Of a stretch of 22,380 bases of DNA, positions 13,665 to 22,380 are shown in pieces; positions within the stretch are counted from its first letter, which is position 1; every line of letters begins with the position of its first letter. The DNA is taken from NCBI GenBank assembly GCA_900541185.1, contig UQIQ01000035.1, forward strand, positions 1-22,380, read 5' to 3'. The position numbers and the translations under genes are program-made. The stretch comes from an uncultured Collinsella sp. GTDB lineage: Bacteria; Actinomycetota; Coriobacteriia; Coriobacteriales; Coriobacteriaceae. The notes beneath the pieces were generated by a model. The model saw nothing but the letters and a program-made list of their open reading frames with translations, did no database searches and was not told the origin of the DNA.

Positions 13665-16600
13665 TTAGTCATCATCACTAGCACCCAGCTGTTGCAGCAG
13701 CATGAGCGCCGCCGCCACCGGGCCGGTGCCGTCGTTGGCGTCGAGACCGCGACCCAGGCCGCCGCCCGCACCGGCGCCCGCCTTGTAGGGCACCGACAGC
13801 TTGCGGCTCTTGGGGAAGTTCACCGCGCCATAGCGGGTCTTAAGCTCAAAGGCCACCTTCTTGGGCACGTCAACGCCCAAAAACGTGATGCGGCCGCCAC
13901 TGAGCGTGACGCTCTCGAGCCCCAGGCGCTCGCCGCGAATGCGGATTCGTGCGCGATTGAACAGGTTGAGTCCCGCCAGCGGCAGCTCGCCATGCGCAGC
14001 CTCGGTCTCCTCCTGCACCTCATCGATGCTCTCTAGGTCCTCGGCCGCTGCGAGCTTACGGTACACGAGCACGCGCTGATCCACCGCCGGCAGGTACTCC
14101 TCGGACAAGAAGTAGTCGGCCGGCAGGTTAATACCCACGCTCGCCGCCTCCACGCCGGCGTCGTCATCGCCGCGCGCCTCAGCCACGGCCTGGCCCAGCA
14201 TCTGCGTAAACAGGTCAAAGCCCACGCTCGACAGGTTGCCGTGCTGCTCGGCTCCCATAAGCGAGCCGGCACCGCGAATCTCCAGGTCGCGCATGGCGAT
14301 GCGCATGCCGCTGCCCAGGTCCTGGAACTCGGAAAGTGCGGTCAGGCGCGCCGTCGCCTCCTCGGTGAGCGGCAGCTCGCCCGGGAACATAAAGTACGCG
14401 TAGGCCTGCGTGGCAGAGCGGCCCACACGGCCCTTGAGCTGGTAGAGCTGTGCCAGACCCAGGCGCTGCGAGTCCTCGATGATGAGCGTGTTGGCGGTCG
14501 CGTTGTCGATGCCGCTCTCCACGATGGTCGTGGCGATGAGCACGTCGATCTTTTTGGTCGCGAACTCGATCATCACATCCTCGACCTCGCGCGGGCTCAT
14601 CTTGCCGTGCGCTACGCCCACGCGCGCCTCGGGCGCGGCCTCGTGCACGCGCGCCACGGCGTCGTCGATGGTCTTGACGCGGTTGGACACGTAGTACACC
14701 TGACCGCCGCGACCCACCTCCAGGCGAATCGCCGCGCTCACCACGTCGGGGTCGTACTCTCCCACGTGCACGATTACGGGGCGGCGCCCGATCGGCGGCG
14801 TCGTGATCAGGCTCATGTCGCGCACGCCGCTCGTGGCCATCTGCATGGTTCGCGGAATCGGCGTTGCCGAAAGCGTGAGCACGTCAATCTGCTCGCGCAG
14901 GTTCTTGAGCTGCTCCTTGTGCTGCACGCCAAAGCGCTGCTCCTCGTCAATGATCACCAGGCCCAGGTTCTTGGGGTTCACATCGGCCGAAAGCAGACGA
15001 TGCGTGCCGATGAGCACATCAATCGTGCCCTCGGCAAACGCCTTGAGCGCGCGCTTCTGCTGCGCCGGGGTGCGGAAGCGGCTGAGCACTTCGACCTCGA
15101 GGCCAAACGGGGCAAAGCGCTCAAAGAACGTCTCGTAGTGCTGCTGGGCCAGAATGGTCGTGGGGCAGAGCACCATGACTTGGCGGCCGGAGTCCACGCA
15201 CTTAAACGCCGCGCGCAGGGCAACCTCGGTCTTGCCGAAACCCACGTCGCCGCACAGCAGGCGGTCCATGGGCTTGGGCGCCTCCATGTCGGCCTTGATG
15301 TCGGCGATAGCCTCCAGCTGGTCGCGTGTCTCGTCGTAGGGGAAGCTCTCCTCCATCTCGATCTGCTCGGGCGTATCGGGCGGACAGGCGATACCGGTAA
15401 TCGACGAGCGGCGCGTATACAGGTCGACCAGGTCAAACGCCAGCTTTTTGGCGTTCTTGCGTGCCTTGTTGGTGGCACGCGTCCAGTCGGCGGTATTGAG
15501 CCTGGTCAGGCGCGGCTTGTCGCCGTCGGGGCCAACATAGCGTGTGATGCGGTCGACCTGCTCGAGCGGCACGTAGAGCTTGTCACCGTCGGCATATTCC
15601 AGCAAAAAGTAGTCGCGTTCCTTGCCGCCCACTTCCTGGCGCGCAATCTCGCTAAAGAGCGCGATGCCGTGGGTGGCATGCACCACGTAGTCGCCCGGCT
15701 TAAACGGGAACGTGATCTGCGTAATGTCAACCTTGCGGCGGCTGCGCGCGCGGTTGGCATCCATGCGGGCATTGAGGTCGGCGATCGAGAACACGGCCAA
15801 ATTGGCGTCGGGCACCACCACGCCCTGCGGCAGGGCAGCGTCCACAAAGGTCACGCGCCCGCGCGAGATGGTGGGCACGGCAGCGCCGGCGGCAGCCTGC
15901 GCGGCGCCCGCCTCGAGCGAGCGGGCGTTGAGCGCGTCGGCCTTACGCTCGCGAATGAAAGCATGGGCCTCCTGACGTGCGGCACGATCGGCAGAATCCG
16001 CCGCCGCCACGCGCACGCGGTCGCCGATAGCACCGGCATTTTCGGGCGCCGCGGTCAGCGACTCCTCAAAGGTAATGCCCTCGTCGCCAAAGGTGAGCTC
16101 CATCGACTCGCGCGCACCGCGGTCGGGAATGGCAAACACGCAGGCGTAGCGCTTGCCCACGACTTCCTGAATGCGCGTCATAAAGCGATTGTCCGAGCCT
16201 GCGATGGCCGGCTGCTCAATCTTGAGCTCCGCCGTCACCGCGCCGCCGGCACGGATCAGGCTCACGTAGTTCAGGCGCTGCTGGGCACCAAAATCGAGCT
16301 GCTGGGCACGTACATACAGGCCATCCAGCCGGTCAATCCCTGCCTCGCCAGCACGCGCCTCGATATCCTCGTAGGCACGCAGGCAATCGTCGAACAGCGA
16401 GCGCGGCTCGGACAGCACCACGAGCGCCTTGCCGCTCACGTGCGCCAGCGGGCTCACGGTCTGGCCGTACATTACCGGCAAAAAGCGGTCGAGCTCGGGT
16501 GTAACGATGCGCGCATCCACCATCTCGAGCAATGCGGCCAGCTTGCTGTCGTCCTGGCTGGCGCGATAGAGCGCCACATGCATGTTGTGGACGGCCTCGT

Positions 16601-17297
16601 CGGTAAGCGCCAGCTCACGGCAGGGGAAGATCTCGATGCTGTCTTCGTTACCGATGGTCTGCCCCGTTGAGCTCACCATGCGACGGATGCGGTCGATCTC
16701 GTCGCCAAAGAACTCAATGCGCACGGGCGCCTTTTCCTGCGCGGGAAACACCTCGACGGTGTCGCCGTGCACGCGGAACAGACCGGGCGCGTCGGCGGCG
16801 CCGGCATTGGTGTAGCCCATGCCCACTAGGCGCTGCGGCACCTCATCAAAAGGAATCTCCTCGCCCACCGCAAAGGTCGTGGACTCCCAGTAGCGGCTCT
16901 CGACTGGCGGCACGCAACGCAGCAGCGCACGGGCCGAGGCGACCATGATGCAGTTGTCCCCGCGCACGATGCGCCCGAGGGCCTCGCAGCGCTGCGCCAC
17001 CACGGCATCGTCAGGCGCCTGCTCGCGCCACGGATAGTCCTTGCGCTCGGGAAAACGGCACACGTGCGCCAGGCCCACATAAGCAGCAAGGCTGCGCGCG
17101 GCGCGATCGGCCGCGTCCTCGCCGCTCACAATGTAGACCGTGGGGCGCGGACGGCGCGCAAACTGGGCTGCCGCCATAAGCGTGCGACCCGATTGCGACA
17201 CGGCCAGCGTCACGTCCTCGCCGGCATCGAGTCCGGCCTCGACAGTCTGCAGCGCCTCGGCAGTGTAGAGCTGCGCGGCTATACGGTGAATGAGCAT
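13665..17297 (-). CDS. mfd: transcription-repair coupling factor Mfd
   Basis: A 1210-residue DNA translocase that removes stalled RNA polymerase and recruits the UvrA/UvrB excision system. An N-terminal UvrB-like region (1-350) is followed by an RNA-polymerase-interacting CarD-like domain (about 530-600, KPGDYVVHATHGIALF). The superfamily 2 motor follows, with Walker A GDVGFGKT (683-690), DEEQ (784-787) and SATPIPRT (810-817), then motif VI and the C-terminal TRCF domain. It is about 60 residues longer than E. coli Mfd, largely through an Ala/Arg-rich stretch at 425-480 and a Gly/Ala-rich C-terminus. The start at 17295-17297 has GGAGG 6 nt upstream. nth lies 158 nt upstream. Confidence 0.97.
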   Translation of the reverse strand: MLIHRIAAQLYTAEALQTVEAGLDAGEDVTLAVSQSGRTLMAAAQFARRPRPTVYIVSGEDAADRAARSLAAYVGLAHVCRFPERKDYPWREQAPDDAVVAQRCEALGRIVRGDNCIMVASARALLRCVPPVESRYWESTTFAVGEEIPFDEVPQRLVGMGYTNAGAADAPGLFRVHGDTVEVFPAQEKAPVRIEFFGDEIDRIRRMVSSTGQTIGNEDSIEIFPCRELALTDEAVHNMHVALYRASQDDSKLAALLEMVDARIVTPELDRFLPVMYGQTVSPLAHVSGKALVVLSEPRSLFDDCLRAYEDIEARAGEAGIDRLDGLYVRAQQLDFGAQQRLNYVSLIRAGGAVTAELKIEQPAIAGSDNRFMTRIQEVVGKRYACVFAIPDRGARESMELTFGDEGITFEESLTAAPENAGAIGDRVRVAAADSADRAARQEAHAFIRERKADALNARSLEAGAAQAAAGAAVPTISRGRVTFVDAALPQGVVVPDANLAVFSIADLNARMDANRARSRRKVDITQITFPFKPGDYVVHATHGIALFSEIARQEVGGKERDYFLLEYADGDKLYVPLEQVDRITRYVGPDGDKPRLTRLNTADWTRATNKARKNAKKLAFDLVDLYTRRSSITGIACPPDTPEQIEMEESFPYDETRDQLEAIADIKADMEAPKPMDRLLCGDVGFGKTEVALRAAFKCVDSGRQVMVLCPTTILAQQHYETFFERFAPFGLEVEVLSRFRTPAQQKRALKAFAEGTIDVLIGTHRLLSADVNPKNLGLVIIDEEQRFGVQHKEQLKNLREQIDVLTLSATPIPRTMQMATSGVRDMSLITTPPIGRRPVIVHVGEYDPDVVSAAIRLEVGRGGQVYYVSNRVKTIDDAVARVHEAAPEARVGVAHGKMSPREVEDVMIEFATKKIDVLIATTIVESGIDNATANTLIIEDSQRLGLAQLYQLKGRVGRSATQAYAYFMFPGELPLTEEATARLTALSEFQDLGSGMRIAMRDLEIRGAGSLMGAEQHGNLSSVGFDLFTQMLGQAVAEARGDDDAGVEAASVGINLPADYFLSEEYLPAVDQRVLVYRKLAAAEDLESIDEVQEETEAAHGELPLAGLNLFNRARIRIRGERLGLESVTLSGGRITFLGVDVPKKVAFELKTRYGAVNFPKSRKLSVPYKAGAGAGGGLGRGLDANDGTGPVAAALMLLQQLGASDDD

Positions 17298-17322
17298 GCT
17301 GTTCCTCCGGCATTGCAACGCC

Positions 17323-17350
17323 AAAAGCCCGCCGGGGCAAGCTCGGCGGG
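17323..17350 (-). terminator. hairpin in the mfd leader
   Basis: A 7-bp GC stem (CCCGCCG / CGGCGGG) is followed on the minus strand by CTTTTGGC. It lies between nth and mfd, 30 nt before the mfd start, and could be an intergenic terminator or attenuator. Confidence 0.5.
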
Positions 17351-17424
17351 TCGTACGTCAAAAATCATTGCCTGTCATGGTAGCGCATGGAGAGGACTCC
17401 GGCTCAAGGGCAAACCCAGCCCCG

Positions 17425-17450
17425 CAAAAAACGCCAGACGAAGATGCGTT
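17425..17450 (-). terminator. weak terminator directly after nth
   Basis: AACGC / GCGTT form a 5-bp stem ending in a run of six T on the minus strand, 6 nt past the nth stop. The stem is short, so the call is tentative. Confidence 0.35.
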
Positions 17451-17455
17451 CCGCC

Positions 17456-18121
17456 CTACCCCGCTACGCGCACGCTGGGGCACAAATCCGCCAGCGGACA
17501 CTCGTCACACTTGGGTTTGCGGGCGTCGCAGATCTCGCGGCCAAAGGTAATCCACTGGTGGTTGGCCGATCCCCAATACTCGTGCGGCAAAATCTTGAGC
17601 AGATCTTGCTCGGTCTTGAGCGGCTCCTTGGCATGCGTCTTGGGACTCAGCATCAGGCGGTGCGCAATGCGGTTGACGTGCGTGTCCACCGCGATGCCCT
17701 CGACAATGCCAAACCCCACGTTGAGCACGATGTTCGCCGTCTTGCGTCCCACGCCCGGCAGCTTCACGAGTTCCTTCATGTCGGCCGGCACCTCGCCGCC
17801 ATAGTCGGCGACGATCATCTGCGCGGCCTCGACGGCATGCTTGGCCTTGCTCTTGTAGAAGCCGAGTGACTTGATGGTGTCTGCCACGTCAGCCACGCTC
17901 GCCCCGGCCATGGCCTCGGGCGTGGGCCACTGGGCAAACAGCTTCGGCGTCACCTTGTTGACCTGCGCGTCGGTCGTTTGCGCCGAGAGCAGCACCGCAA
18001 TCAGCAGGCGGAAGGGATTCTCGTGGTCCAAAAAGCACTCGACCGGGCCATAGCGACGGTTGAGGCGCTCACAAACCTCGATGGCGCGCTCGCGCTTGGC
18101 GGCATTGGTCTCGCGTGGCAT
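17456..18121 (-). CDS. nth: endonuclease III (DNA glycosylase/AP lyase)
   Basis: A 221-residue base-excision repair enzyme that removes oxidised pyrimidines and cuts at abasic sites. Helix-hairpin-helix LPGVGRKTANIV (121-132) carries the catalytic lysine K127, and D146 in VDTHVNR is the conserved aspartate. The [4Fe-4S] cluster ligands are C198, C205, C208 and C214 (C-X6-C-X2-C-X5-C). The start at 18119-18121 has GAGGAG 6 nt upstream; an upstream in-frame start lacks this. It follows the ABC exporter gene by 63 nt with no clear terminator, so the two are likely cotranscribed. Confidence 0.96.
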   Translation of the reverse strand: MPRETNAAKRERAIEVCERLNRRYGPVECFLDHENPFRLLIAVLLSAQTTDAQVNKVTPKLFAQWPTPEAMAGASVADVADTIKSLGFYKSKAKHAVEAAQMIVADYGGEVPADMKELVKLPGVGRKTANIVLNVGFGIVEGIAVDTHVNRIAHRLMLSPKTHAKEPLKTEQDLLKILPHEYWGSANHQWITFGREICDARKPKCDECPLADLCPSVRVAG

Positions 18122-18184
18122 AACGACTCCTCGACTCAACGGCACAATAAACTTATGGGCACAATTGTCCCACGTCCGAGACGC

Positions 18185-19987
<1,803 letters not shown>

Positions 19988-20062
19988 GGGCTTCCTTTCG
20001 CGTCTGATAGGGCGAAACGCCATTGTTGCACATTGGAGCACGCTTCAGACAAGTGCGATACG

Positions 20063-20103
20063 AAAAGCGGTGGGGCGCCCGCGTTTGTGCCGGTGCCCCA
20101 CCG
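20063..20103 (-). terminator. rho-independent terminator of rmuC
   Basis: A 12-bp stem (CGGTGGGGCGCC at 20068-20079 with GGTGCCCCACCG at 20092-20103, one G-U pair) is followed on the minus strand by CTTTTCG. It begins 12 nt after the rmuC stop. Confidence 0.82.
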
Positions 20104-20114
20104 TCTTGTTGCAA

Positions 20115-21470
20115 TTAGTCCTCGTCTTCTTGGTCCGCGAGAAGGCTCGCGGACGTGAGTCCCAAGATCTCATCGGCTTGGTCGGCGTCTTCCAGCGCGT
20201 CGATGTCCTTGAGCTTGCGCTCCATGACGTTGGTGCGCGTGGTGATGATGCCCTCGACCGTTTTGCCCGCGGTCTCGATCTGCTGCTGGGCGCGGCGCAG
20301 CGCCTTTTGATAGCGCGGCAGCTCGGCCTTGACGGCGGAGAGCACGCGCAGCACGTCGTCGGTACGTTTTTGCAACTTAAACGTCTGATAGCTCATCTGC
20401 AAGCTGTTGAGGATGGCCGCCATGGTGCTGGGACCGGCAACGTTGACGTGATAGTCGCGGCCCAGGGTCTCGATAAGCCCGGGGCGGCTGACGACCTCGG
20501 CGTACAGTCCCTCAAACGGAACGAACATAATGCCAAAGTTGGTCGTTGCCGGCACACTCAGGTACTTTTCGCAGATGTCCTTGGCCTCGCGCTTGACCAT
20601 GGTGTCGAGCGTCTTGCGCGCAGCCGCCACGGTCTCCGCATCGCCCGACTCCTGCGCGTCGAGCAAGTGCTCGTACGCGTCGCCCGGAAACTTGGAGTCA
20701 ATCGGCAGCAGCACGGGGTCGCCCTCGTCCACCGGCAGCTTGACGGCAAACTCAACACGCTCCGAGGCTCCGGGCCTGGTGGCAACGTTTTCCAGATACT
20801 GGTCGGGTGTGAGGATGTCCGTCAGGATCGCACCCAGCTGCACCTCGCCCAAAATACCGCGCGCCTTCACATTGCCCAGCACGCGCTTAAGATCGCCCAC
20901 GCCGGTGGCGATGGATTGCATGTCGCCCAGGCCCTTGTACACGGCCTCGAGCTGGTCGCTCACCTGCTTAAACGATGCCGACAGGCGATCGTTGAGCGTG
21001 CGGGAGAGCTTCTCGTCCACCGTTGCGCGCATCTGATCGAGTTGCACGTTGTTGTCTTTGCGGATAGCACCCAGCTGGGCATCGACCGTCTCGCGCACCT
21101 TGTCCAGGCGGTGCTCGATGCCCTCGCGGTTGGCACCGAGCTGTTGGGCCGTCTCGCGGCGCAGGTCATCCATCCGGTCACCAGCTTGCGAAAACTCGCG
21201 TGCGATGGTCAGGTAACGTTGCTGCTCCACGGCCGCATCTGTCGTCTGCTGCTGCGCGATGGCATTGGCCGTGCGGCGAGTTTCGGCCAGCGCGACGTTC
21301 AGGGCATCGAGCGCGTTGTTGGCCTGCTCGAGTGCTGCCAGCGTTTCCGCGCTACTGTCGCCACGCTCCCGCAGCTCGGCACGCAGGCTCTTGAGCTGGA
21401 GGGCGCAAGCCACAGCAACCCCCACCGCCACCAAGGCGATCACAACAAGCACAATATCAATAGCAGACAT
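20115..21470 (-). CDS. rmuC: DNA recombination protein RmuC homologue
   Basis: A 451-residue protein. An N-terminal membrane helix (about 4-25) is followed by a long coiled coil rich in Gln, Ala, Glu and Arg (about 30-195), then the RmuC domain (about 205-400). That domain contains GNVKARGILGEVQLGAIL, LPIDSKFPGDAYEHLL and a MFVPFEGLYAEV segment. The RmuC domain is nuclease-like; in E. coli loss of RmuC raises inversion between short repeats. The biochemical role is not settled. The start at 21468-21470 has GGAG 5 nt upstream. A small membrane protein gene ends 124 nt upstream, and a terminator follows. Confidence 0.93.
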   Translation of the reverse strand: MSAIDIVLVVIALVAVGVAVACALQLKSLRAELRERGDSSAETLAALEQANNALDALNVALAETRRTANAIAQQQTTDAAVEQQRYLTIAREFSQAGDRMDDLRRETAQQLGANREGIEHRLDKVRETVDAQLGAIRKDNNVQLDQMRATVDEKLSRTLNDRLSASFKQVSDQLEAVYKGLGDMQSIATGVGDLKRVLGNVKARGILGEVQLGAILTDILTPDQYLENVATRPGASERVEFAVKLPVDEGDPVLLPIDSKFPGDAYEHLLDAQESGDAETVAAARKTLDTMVKREAKDICEKYLSVPATTNFGIMFVPFEGLYAEVVSRPGLIETLGRDYHVNVAGPSTMAAILNSLQMSYQTFKLQKRTDDVLRVLSAVKAELPRYQKALRRAQQQIETAGKTVEGIITTRTNVMERKLKDIDALEDADQADEILGLTSASLLADQEDED

Positions 21471-21594
21471 AAACTCCGCCCAACAAACCCAATCGAGCAC
21501 CAATCAAAACCGCGATCAATCTTACCCCGCCACACACACGGATCACTCACTGCCTTGCAGACAAATTTCTCTTAGAGCCGCGGACGCTAAAACG

Positions 21595-22017
21595 CTAGTT
21601 CTCCCAGCCGGCGCGGATTGTTGTTATGACATCGCCTAGGCGCTGGCCGAGGGCTGACAGATGTTGGAGCACTTCGCCGGGCGAAGCACCGTTGAGGATG
21701 CAGGTGAGCGCATACGAGACCAAGAAAATCGCCGCAAGTCCTAGCGGGATGAGCACGATCATCGCCAATGTGCGCAGGCGCTGGCCCACGCGGCGGCGAC
21801 GCGTGCGACGTTTGTCAAACGCAAGCTCCTGCGCATATGAATCTTGTTGTACGGAATAGTTCTCTGGCGCCGATCCGCCCGCAGGCGAAATCGCGGGCGT
21901 AACGTTTTGCGCAGGGGGCTGGGCGGCTACCCCTTGCATTTGCATCTCCATAAGCCGTTGCTGTTGGCGCAACATGCGCTCGGCTTGTTGCTGCGGAGTC
22001 TCAAGAAACAGATCCAT
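21595..22017 (-). CDS. small single-pass membrane protein of unknown function
   Basis: A 140-residue protein that I do not recognise. Residues 7-35 are Gln/Met-rich and probably helical. Residues 35-65 are Pro/Ala/Ser-rich and disordered. A very basic patch (KRRTRRRR, 69-76) precedes one membrane helix (about 83-108), and about 30 residues follow. The positive patch before the helix predicts the N-terminus inside the cell. The start at 22015-22017 is chosen for GGAGG 6 nt upstream; a TTG 12 nt earlier is the ribosome site itself. It is upstream of rmuC on the same strand with no terminator seen between, so it may be cotranscribed. Confidence 0.75.
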   Translation of the reverse strand: MDLFLETPQQQAERMLRQQQRLMEMQMQGVAAQPPAQNVTPAISPAGGSAPENYSVQQDSYAQELAFDKRRTRRRRVGQRLRTLAMIVLIPLGLAAIFLVSYALTCILNGASPGEVLQHLSALGQRLGDVITTIRAGWEN

Positions 22018-22029
22018 GCTGGCCTCCAA

Positions 22030-22275
22030 AATCGGAGCATTCGACGCTTACGCCCAGCATCCCGCACCGCCAATGCCACGGCAACGCAATCCGTAGCAAT
22101 AGCTGCAAAGTTTCTTGTTGACAAAAGCTGTCGAAAACCTCAACAACTCCCCTACCAGCACTTTCTCTGAGCTTTTTTCGCCAACAATCTTTTGGCCTTC
22201 CACCCTTACACCAACTGACCAAAATCTAACCAAAAGCTTGACGAAAATTGTGGAAACAGGGACCCCACACAAAAC
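22030..22275. other. AT-rich gene-free stretch upstream of small membrane protein
   Basis: About 245 bp, clearly richer in A and T than the genes around it, with no credible reading frame. It contains TTGTTGA...TCAACAA near 22113-22145 and runs of T or A in both directions. It presumably holds the promoter of the minus-strand gene, but I cannot pick a convincing -35/-10 pair. Confidence 0.5.
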
Positions 22276-22311
22276 GTGCCGCCCCTATTGGGGCGGCACA
22301 CAAACTTTTTT
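22276..22311. terminator. hairpin, probable bidirectional terminator
   Basis: A 10-bp perfect stem (GTGCCGCCCC / GGGGCGGCAC) has a 4-nt TATT loop. On the plus strand six T follow after 6 nt (22306-22311); on the minus strand GTTTTGTG follows. It probably ends a gene lying beyond the window edge, transcribed toward the left. Confidence 0.7.
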
Positions 22312-22330
22312 ATCAGCTTTTCTGTAGCGA

Positions 22331-22380
22331 CTGTCTCTTATACACATCTGACGCTGCCGACGACTTAATAGGTGTAGATC
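22331..22380. other. Illumina Nextera adapter sequence (artefact)
   Basis: 22331-22349 is the Tn5 mosaic end CTGTCTCTTATACACATCT. 22350-22363 is the Nextera read 1 adapter complement GACGCTGCCGACGA. 22364-22371 (CTTAATAG) sits where the i5 index lies and is the complement of CTATTAAG, which I recall as index S518. 22372-22380 begins the P5 primer complement (GTGTAGATC). These 50 bases are library sequence left on a contig end, not genome. Confidence 0.97.

Noticed and set aside
14241..16670. An 809-codon open frame on the plus strand opposite mfd
   Set aside because: It lies wholly antisense to a well-supported gene, its translation is low in recognisable motifs and rich in His, Leu, Gly and Arg as expected from the complement of GC-rich codons, and it has no ribosome site.
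22080..22275. Replication origin in the AT-rich end
   Set aside because: I see AT richness and one loose TGTGGAAAC, but no set of TTATCCACA-type DnaA boxes and no dnaA, rpmH or parA gene nearby.

Overview
The window looks like about 22.3 kb of a Collinsella-like gut actinobacterium (Coriobacteriia). Genes are GC-rich with strong GGAGG-type ribosome sites. They include typical Coriobacteriia PTS and repair genes, and the intergenic spaces carry short palindromic repeat families that I associate with Collinsella. The taxon is inferred from gene content and repeat style, not proven. The last 50 bases (22331-22380) are Illumina/Nextera library adapter, so the genomic sequence stops near 22330.

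Left part (1-10438): this is a sugar-derivative uptake locus. A mannose-family PTS operon on the minus strand encodes a fused IIAB, then IIC, IID and a SIS-domain protein (6851 down to 3067). A second SIS-domain protein lies at 8518-9510. Both SIS proteins resemble fructosamine-6-phosphate deglycases (FrlB/GfrE/GfrF/FraB type) and keep the Glu/His pair spaced by 16 residues that I recall as catalytic in that family. A PTS that phosphorylates its substrate on entry plus a deglycase is the logic of Amadori-product (fructoselysine or glucoselysine) use, and it explains the absence of a separate kinase. Between the two deglycase units is an EamA/DMT-type exporter (7035-8117). Two GntR/UTRA regulators lie at 91-810 and 9716-10438. 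Two different operator-like motifs tie the locus together. One is a tandem CGTTATA-type repeat before the first regulator, the PTS operon and the exporter. The other is an ATACANGTT tandem repeat before the second deglycase and before its divergent regulator. A YitT-family membrane protein and a HAD phosphatase also lie in this part, but look separately transcribed.

Middle (10439-11000): a gene-free 540 bp with repeats and a strong terminator. Two 119-bp palindromic elements (2062-2180, 10592-10710), three copies of a roughly 45-bp repeat and several long hairpins near 8210-8482 mark the spaces between genes.

Right part (10981-22017): housekeeping genes, all on the minus strand. In order of transcription they are a small membrane protein, rmuC, an ABC exporter, nth, mfd, a PAP2 phosphatase, a threonine-aldolase-like PLP enzyme and a GNAT acetyltransferase. 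Rho-independent terminators or hairpins separate several of them. Three of these (rmuC, nth, mfd) are DNA repair or recombination genes. I saw no tRNA, rRNA, CRISPR array, insertion sequence or phage gene.
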